Assembly: GCF_019968905.1 (NCBI RefSeq)
Contig: NZ_CP079946.1
Coordinates: 744,001 to 808,000, forward strand
Origin: Corallococcus sp. EGB
GTDB taxonomy: Bacteria > Myxococcota > Myxococcia > Myxococcales > Myxococcaceae
Direction: 5' to 3'
DNA length: 64,000 bases
Shown here: piece after piece, positions 45,674 through 56,438 of the stretch
Position numbering within the stretch: the stretch's first letter is position 1
Layout of the letters: the number at the start of each line of letters is the position of its first letter
The notes under the pieces: model-generated
The model's database searches: none
What the model was told of the DNA's origin: nothing
What the model saw: the letters and a program-made list of their open reading frames with translations, nothing else
Made by a program: the position numbers and the translations under genes

Positions 45674-47281
45674 ATGTCCTTGCGACGCCTGTCGTTGTTG
45701 CTCGTCCCCACCTGCGCGGCCTGGCTGGGCTGCGGCGAGGCGCCTCCCCCCGAGGAGGTGCACCCTCCCGAAATGGCCATGGACCCCCGCGAGGGGGCCG
45801 CGGTCATCACCCACGAGGAGCTGCTGCCGGGCTGCGGTGAGCCCGACGCGGGCTCCGGGCCGGTGGACGCGGGCACGTCCGTGCTGGTGACGGCGGACAC
45901 GCGCTTCCACACCAGCGCCGGGGTGACGGTGGTGCCCCAGGACCTGTCCAGCCTCGACCTGGAGATCCTCATCCCCCACGGCGTCGACTACGACCGGTAC
46001 TCGGGCACGCCGGTGGCAGGGGGCGTGCGCTTCGACAACGTTCCCGAAGGTGAATACTTCCTGCGCTCGGGCCGGAACTACTACCTGACGCGCGAGCGTC
46101 ACTTCGACCTGGGCGTCAACCGCATTGGCCGGCCCGACGCGGTCTATCTGCCCCTCACCGATTCCCCCGTATCGGCGGAGCTCTTCAACCTGGAGCCCTG
46201 GCAGGACTATTCGTCCGTCTCCGAGCCGGGCAGCTCCGTGCAGCTCATCAGCGCGGACGTGAACCTGTACAGCACGTTGTCCGTGTGGTCCCCGGCCGGC
46301 GACACCTCCATCGTCGACCCGTACGCCTCCGCGTTCTTCACCTACGGGGCGCCGGTCCTGGACGCGTCGAAGGGCGACCGCATCTACGTGAACCAGTTCA
46401 ACTCCGTGCAGGCCGGGACGCTGCCGAGCGGCGGGCCCCTGGCGTACCAGTCCGTGGTGAGCAGCGCGCACCTGCCGCCGTTCTCGTTCATGCCGGACGG
46501 CACCACCCCGCTGGCGCTGTCCGCCACGCTGCAGCCCTTGCGGCAGACGCCCTTCTCCCTGGAGTGGCGCCTGAAGGAGTTCACCCGCTGGCGCTCGGAC
46601 GCGAACCCCAACGGCACGCTCAACTATCCCTCGTTGTCGCTGGTTCCCGCGCCGTTCGGCTACCAGTACGGGTGGGTGGGCTACCAGGGCGAGCTGTTCA
46701 ACATGTGGCTGCCGCGCGGAGAGGATGGCGTCATCGCGAGCCGGCTCGCCTACGGCAATCCCTATCCGTCCAGCTGGGGCGTGGTGGGCACCGCCGGCTA
46801 TTCGTTCCGGTCCGCGACGCCCGTCGTCGTCGGGAGCCGGGTCCACTACCCCAGCGGCAACATCTTCGTCACCGACCGGCTGGACCACCTGGTCGCCGGC
46901 CCCATCCAGCCGGCCCTCTCGCCGCCGCGGGAGCTGCGCATCGACGGCCTGGACGCCTATGTGTCGCGCGTGGTGGGCACCAACCAGCCCGTCATCTCCT
47001 GGCGGCCCCCCGCCCTGGGCACGGCCCGGAACTACGTGGTGTCTGTCATCCAGTTGATGGGCACCTGGACCTCCAACCCCACGCTGCGCTTCGCCGTGCC
47101 GGGTGACCGGACCCAGGTCCGCCTGCCGCCGGGCCTGCTGCTGCCCGGCTCCACCTACTACGTGCGTGTGTTGGCGGACGGCTCGCCGCTCTACGAGCCC
47201 TCGCGCGCCCCGTACATCACCGGGGAGCTGTTGCCCTCCATCACCGCGGACACGTTCAGCGCCGCCTTCACCACGCCGTAG
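45674..47281 (+). CDS. Secreted lipoprotein with C-terminal Fn3-like domain, unknown function
   Basis: A 535-residue lipoprotein (signal ending in WLGC, Cys20). The mature part is probably beta-rich; no enzyme motif is visible. The last ~110 residues (LRIDGLDAYVSRVVGTNQPVISWRPPALGTARNYVVSVIQ, then RTQVRLPPGLLLPGSTYYVRVLADG) resemble a fibronectin type III fold. A surface-exposed binding or adhesion role is plausible. It follows the M16 pair on the same strand but is separated by 160 bp with its own AT-rich upstream region, so it is probably a separate transcription unit. Confidence 0.65.
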   Translation: MSLRRLSLLLVPTCAAWLGCGEAPPPEEVHPPEMAMDPREGAAVITHEELLPGCGEPDAGSGPVDAGTSVLVTADTRFHTSAGVTVVPQDLSSLDLEILIPHGVDYDRYSGTPVAGGVRFDNVPEGEYFLRSGRNYYLTRERHFDLGVNRIGRPDAVYLPLTDSPVSAELFNLEPWQDYSSVSEPGSSVQLISADVNLYSTLSVWSPAGDTSIVDPYASAFFTYGAPVLDASKGDRIYVNQFNSVQAGTLPSGGPLAYQSVVSSAHLPPFSFMPDGTTPLALSATLQPLRQTPFSLEWRLKEFTRWRSDANPNGTLNYPSLSLVPAPFGYQYGWVGYQGELFNMWLPRGEDGVIASRLAYGNPYPSSWGVVGTAGYSFRSATPVVVGSRVHYPSGNIFVTDRLDHLVAGPIQPALSPPRELRIDGLDAYVSRVVGTNQPVISWRPPALGTARNYVVSVIQLMGTWTSNPTLRFAVPGDRTQVRLPPGLLLPGSTYYVRVLADGSPLYEPSRAPYITGELLPSITADTFSAAFTTP

Positions 47282-47299
47282 TTCCGGCGTGCGGGCCCG

Positions 47300-48496
47300 C
47301 TACCGCGCCGTCTGGCGGTGGCGGGCCATGCATTGCTGGTAGCGGGCGTCCACCGACTTCGCGAACCACGCGGTGGTGCGCTCCCCGCTCAGCTTCACGC
47401 TCTTGAGCGTCACCTGGGGCAATTGGGCATACGCGGGCGCCTCTCCCGTCTGCTTCGCGTACACGCGCTTCACGGCCAGGTACGTGTCCGTCTTCTCGAA
47501 GTCCGCCGTCTTCTCCTCCTCCACGTCCCGGCGCACCCGACGCTCGCTCAGGTCCGGCGCGTAGCGCTGGCGGAAGAGGAGCAGCGCCTTGAGGCTCTGG
47601 CTGTCCTCGCCCCGGGGCTCTCCCTTCTTGTCATACAAGCGCAGGTCGCCATCCGTCGCCAGGGGGACGCCGGTGAGGCGGCTGACCTGGGCCTGCAGCG
47701 CGGCGTTGCGGGAGCTGTAGACGCCTCCGTTGTAATCCGCGAAGCGGTAGAGCGGCGCGTCGTACGCGGCCTCGAAGCCCAGGAGCCGCGCGGTGCCGTA
47801 GCGCACGCCGCCCGCGCGCGTATAGAGCGACTCGCGCACCGCCACCGGATCCGCGTCCGGGCCCGCCTTCTCCACCGCGTAGCGCACGCTGACCTGCATG
47901 GAGCCCGCGGTGGTGACGGGGTTCTGCCCCGCGAACGAGGACGGACCGAACAGGGAGCTGGCCAGGTCCGCGGCCGCGTACGCCGTCGGGTACTCCGCCT
48001 CGTAGTACGCCAGCATGTCGCGGAAGAGCCGGTCCAGGTCCCGCTCGGTGCGCAGGGCATCCAGCCGCTCGCTGAAGGTGCGCTTCGCCCCCTTCGGCTT
48101 CGCCGCGAGCACCTCGTCCAGCAGCCGCCGCCCCAGGGGGCCCAGCCGTCCCGCCGTGGTGTCCAGCTTCTGGCGCACCAGCCTGGGCAGCCCCGGCACC
48201 GCGGGGTCCGCCTGGAAGCCGGACTCCTGTTCGATGATGGCCAGCACCTGACACACCACCGGCGCCGACGCGGGAATCGCCTCCGCGTCCAGCGCCGCCA
48301 GCACGTCGCGCGCCCAACCCTCGCGCTCCGCTCCCTTCACCTTCGCGGGCATCAGCCGCGCCACCTGCGCCACCGACAACGTGGGTGGCGCGGGCACCTC
48401 CGTCACCACCGGCGCCCGCGACGCGCAGGCCGTGAGCGCCAGCGCCGCACCCACGTACAACACGCCTGTCCAACGCCGGACGGCGGTCCGCGTCAT
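47300..48496 (-). CDS. DUF1615-family lipoprotein (lytic transglycosylase-like)
   Basis: A 398-residue lipoprotein: MTRTAVRRWTGVLYVGAALALTAC with Cys24 and the ATG at 48496; the earlier in-frame ATG at 48550 would put 18 extra residues in front of the signal and is unlikely. The DUF1615 domain (about 40-395) has IIEQESGFQADPAVPGLP near 87-104, where the Glu is positioned like the catalytic acid of lysozyme-fold transglycosylases, and later TTAGSMQVSVRYAVE. Family members are thought to act on peptidoglycan. It converges with the 45674 gene. Confidence 0.7.
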   Translation of the reverse strand: MTRTAVRRWTGVLYVGAALALTACASRAPVVTEVPAPPTLSVAQVARLMPAKVKGAEREGWARDVLAALDAEAIPASAPVVCQVLAIIEQESGFQADPAVPGLPRLVRQKLDTTAGRLGPLGRRLLDEVLAAKPKGAKRTFSERLDALRTERDLDRLFRDMLAYYEAEYPTAYAAADLASSLFGPSSFAGQNPVTTAGSMQVSVRYAVEKAGPDADPVAVRESLYTRAGGVRYGTARLLGFEAAYDAPLYRFADYNGGVYSSRNAALQAQVSRLTGVPLATDGDLRLYDKKGEPRGEDSQSLKALLLFRQRYAPDLSERRVRRDVEEEKTADFEKTDTYLAVKRVYAKQTGEAPAYAQLPQVTLKSVKLSGERTTAWFAKSVDARYQQCMARHRQTAR

Positions 48497-48655
48497 GCCC
48501 GCCTCCCGCCGCAGGTGAGAGGGCGTCTCATGAAACATTTTTTGAGACATCCCGGAGGCGGGTCCGTTCCCTCCCGAGAGCCGGTGAATAGCGGCAAAAC
48601 TGCTGTAAATTTCTTAAACTGCAATTCTTGAGTTCCACGCTCGAGCATTAGGAAA

Positions 48656-48683
48656 GGAGAAAGTGGCAAAACGCACTTTCTCC
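48656..48683. promoter_or_regulatory. Perfect 10-bp inverted repeat upstream of the M4 protease
   Basis: GGAGAAAGTG (48656-48665) and CACTTTCTCC (48674-48683) pair exactly around an 8-base loop, GCAAAACG, in an AT-rich tract that separates the divergent DUF1615 and M4 genes. On the plus strand it is followed by AAAAAGAAG, so it does not resemble a terminator for the protease's own transcript. It is a candidate operator or leader structure for the protease about 70 bases downstream. Confidence 0.55.
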
Positions 48684-48742
48684 AAAAAGAAGTTGATCTG
48701 ATGAATTCGAATGTGTCACGTATCATCCCGCTGTTTTTTCCT

Positions 48743-48757
48743 GGAGGTATCGCTTTG
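48743..48757 (+). promoter_or_regulatory. Ribosome site fixing the TTG start of the M4 protease
   Basis: GGAGGT at 48743-48748 lies six bases before TTG 48755-48757. The TTG gives MAHRLLKTIGAAWLGVALTAC, a perfect lipoprotein signal; the earlier ATG at 48701 has no ribosome site. Confidence 0.75.
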
Positions 48758-50974
48758 GCTCATCGACTGTTGAAGACGATTGGCGCAGCCTGGCTGGGTG
48801 TGGCTCTGACGGCGTGCGGCACGCAGGGTTCGACGGGGGAGGAGACGCAGGCTCCCGAGCAGGAGAAGTCGGGCGAGGACATCCAGAGCGCGCTGAACGC
48901 GCTCGGCGGCGCGCAGGTGTTGGGGGTGCACGCGGACGGCATCCCGGACAGCATCCGTGGCGAGCTGGGCCGGGTGGAGCGGACGCTGAACACGCTGCAG
49001 TCGAGCCGTCAGGCGGTGGCCGGCGTGGCCGCGGCGTTCCGGCTGAACCCGGACGACCTGGTGTTGCGCAAGTCGAGCACCGACGAGCAGGGCAACCAGC
49101 ACCTGCGCTTCACGCAGACGAAGAACGGCCTGGAGGTCGTCGGCGGTGAGCTGGTGGTTCACGTGCGCCCGGACGGCACGGTGTTCCGCGCCAACGGGTC
49201 CGCGCGCGACGGCCTGAACGTGTCCGCCATGCCGCGCATCGCCGGCACGGCCGCTCGCGAAGCGGCGCTGAGCGCGACGGTGGGCACGGGCCTGGACGTC
49301 CAGGGCTCCCCCCGCCTGGTGTACGTGCGCACAGAGGACGGCGCGCTCCGCCTGGCGTACGAAGTGACGGTGACGGGTGAGAAGGACCTGATGCCGCTGC
49401 GCGACCGCGTGTACGTGAGCGCGGTGGACGGCTCCATCGTGCTGCGCGCGCCGCAGATCCACTCCGCGCTCAACCGCAAGGTGTACAGCTCGAACAACAC
49501 CACCACCACCCCGGGCACGCTCAAGCGCTCCGAGGGCCAGGCGGCCATCGGTGACTCGCATGTCGACATGAACTACGACATGCTGGGCTACACCTACGAC
49601 TGCTACAAGACGAACTTCAACCGCGACTCGCTGAACAACGCGGGCCAGACGCTGATCAGCTCGGTCCACTACAGCAAGAACTACGTGAACGCCTACTGGG
49701 ACGGCACCCAGATGGTGTACGGCGACGGCGACGGCGTGAACTCCATCGAGCTGGGCAAGGACGCGGACGTCACGGTCCACGAGCTGACCCACGCGGTGAC
49801 GCAGAACGAGTCCAACCTCACGTACTCCGGCCAGTCCGGCGGCCTCAACGAGGCCATGTCCGACACCTTCGGCGCCATCTGCGAGAGCTGGGCCTCCGGC
49901 ACGTGGAGCACCGCGCCGGACGTCTGGATGGTGGGCGAGGACGTGTGGACCCCCGGCGTCGCGGGTGACGCGCTCCGCTACATGGACGACCCGGCGAAGG
50001 ACGGCGTGTCGCTCGACTGGGCGCCGGACTACTCCGGCCAGGACGTGCACTACACCTCTGGCGTGCCCAACCTGGCGTTCGCGCTGCTCTCCAAGGGCGG
50101 CACGCACCCGCGCGGCAAGAGCACCGTGAACGTGCCGGGCATCGGCGTCCAGAAGGCCGGGCAGATCTGGTACCGCGCCAACACGGAGCTCTACACGGCG
50201 GGCACGACGTACGTGCAGGCCAAGGCCTGGACCATCCAGGCGGCGGCGGACCTGGGCTATGACCAGGCCACGCAGGACGCGGTGAAGGCGGCCTGGGAAG
50301 CGGTGGGCGTGGGCGTGACGGTTCCGCCCCCGACCTCCACCCCGCTGACCAACGGCACGCCGGTGACCGGCCTGTCCGGCAGCTCGGGCAGCAAGAAGTA
50401 CTACTCGCTGGTCGTCCCCTCGGGCGCCACGAACCTCAAGTTCGTCACGACCGGCGGCACGGGTGACGTGGACCTGTACGTGCGCTTCGGCGCGGCGCCG
50501 GACTCGGCCACCTACGATTGCCGTCCGTACGCCAGTGGCAACGAGGAGACGTGCACCATCACCAACATCCAGGCGGGCACCTACTACGTGATGCTGAACG
50601 CCTACTCCGCCTACTCCGGCGTGACGCTGACGGGCAGCTACAGCACGGGCGGTGGCGGCGGTGGCAACGTGCTGCAGAACAACGTGCCGGTGACGGGCAT
50701 CTCCGGCGCCTCCGGCTCCTTCACCCAGGAGTGGATCACCGTGGACGTGCCGGCGAGCAAGAAGGTCACGTTCTCCATCGCGGGTGGCACGGGCGACGCG
50801 GACATGTACGTGAAGTTCGGCTCCTCGCCGACGACCGCGTCGTATGACTGCCGTCCGTACCTGTCCGGCAACAACGAGTCGTGCAGCATCACCAAGACGA
50901 CCGCGGGCAAGTACTACGTGAAGCTCAACGGGTACACGGCCTACTCGGGCGTGACGCTCAAGGCGGTCTGGTAG
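48755..50974 (+). CDS. M4-family zinc metalloprotease (thermolysin-like), lipoprotein, two PPC domains
   Basis: A 739-residue secreted protease starting at TTG. Order: lipoprotein signal (LTAC, Cys21), a FTP/PepSY-type propeptide (about 40-230), the M4 domain (about 235-530) with zinc motif HELTH (His342, Glu343, His346) and third ligand Glu366 in GGLNEAMSD, then two PPC pre-peptidase C-terminal domains (about 540-620 and 650-735), each with a Tyr-Tyr-pattern beta sandwich ending in the ...CTI/SIT..AGTYYVMLNAYSAYSGVTL motif. M4 proteases are extracellular peptidases acting on hydrophobic sites; in myxobacteria such enzymes are linked to predation and development. The PPC tandem is nearly repeated, suggesting duplication. 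An inverted repeat lies upstream. Confidence 0.95.
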   Translation: MAHRLLKTIGAAWLGVALTACGTQGSTGEETQAPEQEKSGEDIQSALNALGGAQVLGVHADGIPDSIRGELGRVERTLNTLQSSRQAVAGVAAAFRLNPDDLVLRKSSTDEQGNQHLRFTQTKNGLEVVGGELVVHVRPDGTVFRANGSARDGLNVSAMPRIAGTAAREAALSATVGTGLDVQGSPRLVYVRTEDGALRLAYEVTVTGEKDLMPLRDRVYVSAVDGSIVLRAPQIHSALNRKVYSSNNTTTTPGTLKRSEGQAAIGDSHVDMNYDMLGYTYDCYKTNFNRDSLNNAGQTLISSVHYSKNYVNAYWDGTQMVYGDGDGVNSIELGKDADVTVHELTHAVTQNESNLTYSGQSGGLNEAMSDTFGAICESWASGTWSTAPDVWMVGEDVWTPGVAGDALRYMDDPAKDGVSLDWAPDYSGQDVHYTSGVPNLAFALLSKGGTHPRGKSTVNVPGIGVQKAGQIWYRANTELYTAGTTYVQAKAWTIQAAADLGYDQATQDAVKAAWEAVGVGVTVPPPTSTPLTNGTPVTGLSGSSGSKKYYSLVVPSGATNLKFVTTGGTGDVDLYVRFGAAPDSATYDCRPYASGNEETCTITNIQAGTYYVMLNAYSAYSGVTLTGSYSTGGGGGGNVLQNNVPVTGISGASGSFTQEWITVDVPASKKVTFSIAGGTGDADMYVKFGSSPTTASYDCRPYLSGNNESCSITKTTAGKYYVKLNGYTAYSGVTLKAVW

Positions 50975-51032
50975 TCGCACCCGCTTCCAGCCCGGCTCCC
51001 TTCGCGTGAGGGGAGTCCGGGATGAAGACAGG

Positions 51033-51063
51033 CACCCGGGGAGCCTCCATGGCTTCCCGGGTG
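51033..51063. terminator. Hairpin between convergent M4 protease and lipoprotein genes
   Basis: CACCCGGGGAGCC (51033-51045) pairs with GGCTTCCCGGGTG (51051-51063) over 13 positions with one wobble, loop TCCAT. It sits between the two stops (50974 and 51093) and likely terminates in both directions; no long T-run follows. Confidence 0.65.
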
Positions 51064-51092
51064 TCGTCGTTTCAGGCACCGGAACGTGCCGC

Positions 51093-51854
51093 CTAACGCC
51101 GCACCTGCACGTCGCGCGCGACGGTGCGGCCGCCCATGAGGACGAACTGCGCGCGCACCGGCGTGCCTTCCTGGAGCTCCTTGAGGGGCACGCGCTGGCC
51201 CTGGCGCAGACCGCGGCTGCGCTGGTCGAGTTGGAGCTCGTAGACGGTACCTTCGCCGTCGCGCACGTGCAGGGTGTTCCGGCCCACGCTGGTCACCCGG
51301 CCGCTCACCGTGCTGGACGCGATGATGACCTGCTCCAGCGGCCGGTTGGCGGAGGTGTCCGTCACCGCCGCCTGTGCCGCCTTGGCCGCGCCCTCGTACC
51401 AGGCCTCGTCATCGCTGGCCTGCACGGCCTGGGCGCCAATCATGACCCGCCCCTCGGCGGGCGCCCGCGTCGTGGGCGTGCCGTCCGGGCGGCCCTGGGG
51501 CTGCTGTCGGGCGTTCGCCTGTGCGTTGGGGTTGGGCGGGGCGCTCTGACGGGCCTGCGCCGTCTGGGCGGGCTCGTTCACGCGAGGTCCTGGGAGCGGC
51601 CGGGCAGCGGGCGGAGGCGTCGTATCCGGAGGCACTTGCGCGTTCGCGGCGGGCCGCGCGTCCCCGCTTGGAGGCCGGGTGGTGTCCACCGTGCTCCGCG
51701 CCAGCGCGGGCGTGGCCGGCACCATCAGTCCGCCGCTCGCGGAGTCGCGGGCCTGCATCGCCGTCGGCATCGCGTCCGCGGTGTCATGCTCCCGACAGCC
51801 GGGAGCGAGCGAGCACAAACCCACCATCCCCAACCACATCCACCGTCCACCCAT
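51093..51854 (-). CDS. Secreted lipoprotein, Pro/Ala/Gln-rich with C-terminal beta domain
   Basis: A 253-residue protein with a lipoprotein signal (MGGRWMWLGMVGLCSLAPGC, Cys20), a long disordered Pro/Ala/Asn/Gln linker (about 21-130) and a compact beta-rich C-terminal domain (about 160-253; VSGRVTSVGRNTLHVRDGEGTVYELQL, RAQFVLMGGRTVARDVQVRR). I do not recognise the family; a short SH3/OB-like module is possible. The promoter must be upstream of 51854. Confidence 0.6.
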   Translation of the reverse strand: MGGRWMWLGMVGLCSLAPGCREHDTADAMPTAMQARDSASGGLMVPATPALARSTVDTTRPPSGDARPAANAQVPPDTTPPPAARPLPGPRVNEPAQTAQARQSAPPNPNAQANARQQPQGRPDGTPTTRAPAEGRVMIGAQAVQASDDEAWYEGAAKAAQAAVTDTSANRPLEQVIIASSTVSGRVTSVGRNTLHVRDGEGTVYELQLDQRSRGLRQGQRVPLKELQEGTPVRAQFVLMGGRTVARDVQVRR

Positions 51855-51944
51855 CCGCCAACCCTCCCGCAGGCGAACCTGCGGACGACCCCCTGCCGGT
51901 GCAAGCGTCCAGCGTCTGGAAGGGTGTTGGCTTCTGGATGGCGG

Positions 51945-52754
51945 CTACGCGGGGAGCGTGGCGGCCACGGCGCGCACGTGGTCGCGCACCCGCTCCCTCG
52001 CGGCGATGAGCTCCGTCGCGCTCGAGGGGGTGTAGCCCAGGCACAGGACCACGTCATCCTCGGGGGCGGCGCGCGTACCCAGCGCCGCGTAGTCGAGCGA
52101 GCGCGGGGTGGGTTCCCCTTCCGGGTCATGGGTGAAGCGCCCGAACACGGTGGCCTGGCCGTCGCGGCCGGGGGCCGTCTCCTTGAGGGCGAAGAGGCGG
52201 CGCACGGCGGCGAGCGATTCCGGACGCTCGCGCAGGACGTCGGGGGACGCGGGGCCTCCCAGCTCCCACTCGAGGAGCTTCAGGCAGCCGCGCACGAACT
52301 CCACGTCGGTGATGACGAGCCCATAGAGGTACCAGTCCGCGCACGCGGCCTGGATCAGCCGCGCCTGCGCGTCGGTGAGCCAGCCGAAGGATGGACAGGT
52401 GAAGGTTTCACAGACAGTGGCGCGGTAGACGCCGCAGTCGCGCAGGTCCGTGCCTCCCGTCACCAGCGGGTGGCCCAGGCAGCCCACGCGCTGGCGCTCC
52501 GCGTCCAGGAAGCCCAGCAGGGGACATACCCGCACGATGGGGAAGAGCGCGGGGGCGTCCCGGTTCGCGGTGAGCTCGCGCGCGGCCTCGGCGTAGGCCT
52601 CGGGCGTGTGGGGCGTGCGGGACAGGCGCTCGGTCTGCGCCGTGAGCCTGCGGGTCAGCGCCGCGCGCGAGTGGTCCCGGAAGTTGTAGAGGCCGCAGCA
52701 GGCGCCGCAGGACGCGCCCCTGCCGGGCTGGCACAGGTGGAAGGAGACGGACAT
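51945..52754 (-). CDS. Cysteine-rich YkgJ-like protein, second gene of the acyl-CoA dehydrogenase unit
   Basis: A 269-residue protein opening with CGACCGLYNF (about 16-25), the CxxCC pattern of the YkgJ/CxxCxxCC-like family, followed by scattered further Cys (CPLLGF, GCLGHP, DCGVYRATVCETFTC). Together these could bind zinc or a metal cluster. The rest is helical. Function is unknown. Its ATG starts one base after the acyl-CoA dehydrogenase stop, so the two are co-transcribed and probably act together. Confidence 0.7.
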   Translation of the reverse strand: MSVSFHLCQPGRGASCGACCGLYNFRDHSRAALTRRLTAQTERLSRTPHTPEAYAEAARELTANRDAPALFPIVRVCPLLGFLDAERQRVGCLGHPLVTGGTDLRDCGVYRATVCETFTCPSFGWLTDAQARLIQAACADWYLYGLVITDVEFVRGCLKLLEWELGGPASPDVLRERPESLAAVRRLFALKETAPGRDGQATVFGRFTHDPEGEPTPRSLDYAALGTRAAPEDDVVLCLGYTPSSATELIAARERVRDHVRAVAATLPA

Positions 52755-52755
52755 G

Positions 52756-54567
<1,812 letters not shown>

Positions 54568-54578
54568 GCCCGGGTTCC

Positions 54579-54737
54579 CTACCAGGACGCGATGGGGCCG
54601 TCGAAGTCATCGTGCGACGGGCATTCACCGTTGGACGCGGGTGGGGCTTCCGGGCGGGGAGCGTGCGGGGGCAGCGAGGGCTTGGGCTTTCCGGCGGGGG
54701 AGGGGGGGCTGTGCGGGTCGATGCCGGTGTCTGGCAT
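54579..54737 (-). CDS. 52-residue Pro-rich protein heading the acyl-CoA dehydrogenase unit
   Basis: A 52-residue protein, ATG at 54737 with a strong ribosome site (GGAGGT, eight bases upstream) and a stop at 54579. It begins [20 protein letters not shown] and ends [14 protein letters not shown]. It lies 11 bases before the acyl-CoA dehydrogenase start on the same strand, so it probably shares its transcript. It is Pro-rich, hydrophilic and has one Cys, with no signal peptide or known motif. The ribosome site, spacing and clean ends support a real gene. A leader peptide or regulator of the unit is possible. Confidence 0.6.
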   Translation of the reverse strand: MPDTGIDPHSPPSPAGKPKPSLPPHAPRPEAPPASNGECPSHDDFDGPIASW

Positions 54738-54907
54738 TGGTGCACCTCCGTGTGGGGTGTCCCGGCGATTCCCGTCTGAAGGTGGGGCTCATGTCTGTCC
54801 ATTGCCGGGCGGGGACGGTCGGGGAGGCAAGGTCCCGCAGGGCGTGTCGGCCCGGGCCTGCGGGAGGGGCGGGCGCGACGCACCGTTGGAGGTGGAGGTA
54901 TTTTCCG

Positions 54908-55105
54908 ATGATCATCGTCGGCTCGATGCTGGTGGGAGTCCTGGTCATGTTGCTGGTGATGGGTGGGGTCATCATGGGGGGCGTGCTCGCGCACAAGAAC
55001 GCGCGCGACGACGAGGCGCGGTGGGCGAGGGAAAACGCAGAGCTCGCGGCGCGGCACGAGAGGGACAGGTCCGGACCCATGGGTGGGGAACCCGTGCACG
55101 CGTGA
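54908..55105 (+). CDS. Small single-pass membrane protein
   Basis: A 65-residue protein starting at ATG 54908 with GGAGG just upstream. The first 30 residues form one membrane helix rich in Met/Val/Gly (MIIVGSMLVGVLVMLLVMGGVIMGG), and the remainder is a charged helix (ARDDEARWARENAELAARHERD). Function is unknown. It lies opposite the FRG gene, with a hairpin between the two ends. Confidence 0.6.
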   Translation: MIIVGSMLVGVLVMLLVMGGVIMGGVLAHKNARDDEARWARENAELAARHERDRSGPMGGEPVHA

Positions 55106-55113
55106 AGGCGTGA

Positions 55114-55138
55114 GGCGCATTCCTCGCGAGGATGCGCC
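55114..55138. terminator. Hairpin between the small membrane protein and FRG gene ends
   Basis: GGCGCAT (55114-55120) pairs with ATGCGCC (55132-55138), and CCTC/GAGG pair inside around a GCG-type loop, with one bulged T. It sits between two convergent stops (55105 and 55235). No clear T-run follows, so termination is only suggested. Confidence 0.5.
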
Positions 55139-55234
55139 GTGCGCTTCGTGCTGCCGTCACTGCTGGGGCTGTGGGTGGGGTGTGCGGATGGACGACTCCG
55201 CCCGCACCGGAAGTTCCCGCAGGCGACGCTGTGT

Positions 55235-56026
55235 CTACCGGGGCCGCGGAGCGTAGTAGCGACGCAGCCAGCGGCTGAGTCCATCCAGGCCGGGGAAGAG
55301 GACGCGCTCGGTGATGTTCGCCTGGTCGAGCTTGTCTCGTATCTCCCACTTGAGCGACGCCGGCACCACCAGCCTGCGCACGCCGTGGTGCTGGTGCCCC
55401 AGGAAGTCGTTCAGGCTCAGCCCCGGCCCGTTCATCACCGAGAACAGCGCGAACTGGTTCACGATGCGCGCGTCCAACGACGGCGGCTCGAAGAACAACA
55501 CGAACGGATGCTCCCCCAGCCCGTCGAACGTCGGCAGGTCCTGCGCCACCGACGCCAACATCTCCGCCGTGAACACGTCCGCCCCCTCCACCCGCAACTG
55601 CTCACGCAGCGGCCGGGGCAGCTGCTCGTTCGTCTTGTGGTAGTCCACGCACCAGACCGCCCCGTCCTCCTCCATCAGGTCCACGCGCTCCGTCATGAAG
55701 TGCAGGGCCACATAGGGACTGAACGTCCAGTCGAGCAGCCGCGTCGGCATCCCGTGGTGCTGCGCCAGCGCCAGCCAGTCCCAGATGGACGTCAGGCGCT
55801 CCGTGCCCGGGACGCCCCGCGCGTACTTGCGGAAGGCCCGTAGCAGATCCCTCTCCTGCCGCACGAACGCCCCCTGGCGGTTCAGCGTCGCCGTCAAATC
55901 CAACGTCGCGTTCGGAACGCCCCGGAACACGAAGCTCGTGCGGAACCGGTGCAGGGGCTCGTTCCACGAGCCCGCGAACATCAGGTCCTGCAACTCCAAC
56001 CAGGATGTGACTCGCCGCTCCTGCAT
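55235..56026 (-). CDS. FRG-domain protein
   Basis: A 263-residue FRG domain protein. The signature is complete: FVFRG (about 32-36), AQHHGMPTRLLDWT (about 87-100) and the later NQFALFSVMNG region. FRG domains are found alone and in defence-linked or toxin-linked contexts; the catalytic function is not firmly established. No signal or membrane segment. It starts at ATG 56026. There is no clear partner gene beside it. Confidence 0.88.
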   Translation of the reverse strand: MQERRVTSWLELQDLMFAGSWNEPLHRFRTSFVFRGVPNATLDLTATLNRQGAFVRQERDLLRAFRKYARGVPGTERLTSIWDWLALAQHHGMPTRLLDWTFSPYVALHFMTERVDLMEEDGAVWCVDYHKTNEQLPRPLREQLRVEGADVFTAEMLASVAQDLPTFDGLGEHPFVLFFEPPSLDARIVNQFALFSVMNGPGLSLNDFLGHQHHGVRRLVVPASLKWEIRDKLDQANITERVLFPGLDGLSRWLRRYYAPRPR

Positions 56027-56201
56027 CCGCTGGCCCCTCGCCGCCTGACAAGGTGGACCCTGCCCTTCAGGAACGCAGCGGCGGGCCCGGCGGGAGACGG
56101 CGCCGGACGCCCCTCCCGCCCGCTCCCCCTCCCAGCGGAGGGGCGCGCCAGCGGGCAGGACGCCCGGCCGTCTCCATCACGGAAACTGAAACAGAGACAT
56201 C

Positions 56202-56438
56202 TCAGGGCTGCCCGAAGTCCGCGGGCTGCGTGAAGGCATACGAGCTGGCGCCCGGCGCCTTGTCCTGCTGGAACAAGGGGCACTTGGCGCAGGTGAAGCT
56301 CTCCCAATCCTGGCGGACCGCCACGTCGATGCATCCGCCGTAGAAGCGGCAGTGCACGTTGCGGTGCTCCTCGATGGAGAACGTCTCAGCCCGCAGCGGA
56401 GGGTGGAACCTGGTGGGACGCGGCTGTGGACAAGGCAT
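56202..56438 (-). CDS. Small Cys-rich (zinc-binding) protein
   Basis: A 78-residue protein whose core HCRFYGGCIDVAVRQDWESFTCAKCPLF carries four Cys (CxxxxxC and CxxC patterns), suggesting a small zinc ribbon or knuckle. The N-terminus is Pro/Arg-rich and the C-terminus unstructured. Start ATG at 56438 with GAGAG upstream. The sequence is compact and regular enough to be real, but no family can be named. Confidence 0.6.
   Translation of the reverse strand: MPCPQPRPTRFHPPLRAETFSIEEHRNVHCRFYGGCIDVAVRQDWESFTCAKCPLFQQDKAPGASSYAFTQPADFGQP

Noticed and set aside
48701-48754. ATG start of the M4 protease at 48701
   Set aside because: No ribosome site; GGAGGT before TTG 48755 and the lipobox spacing favour the later start.
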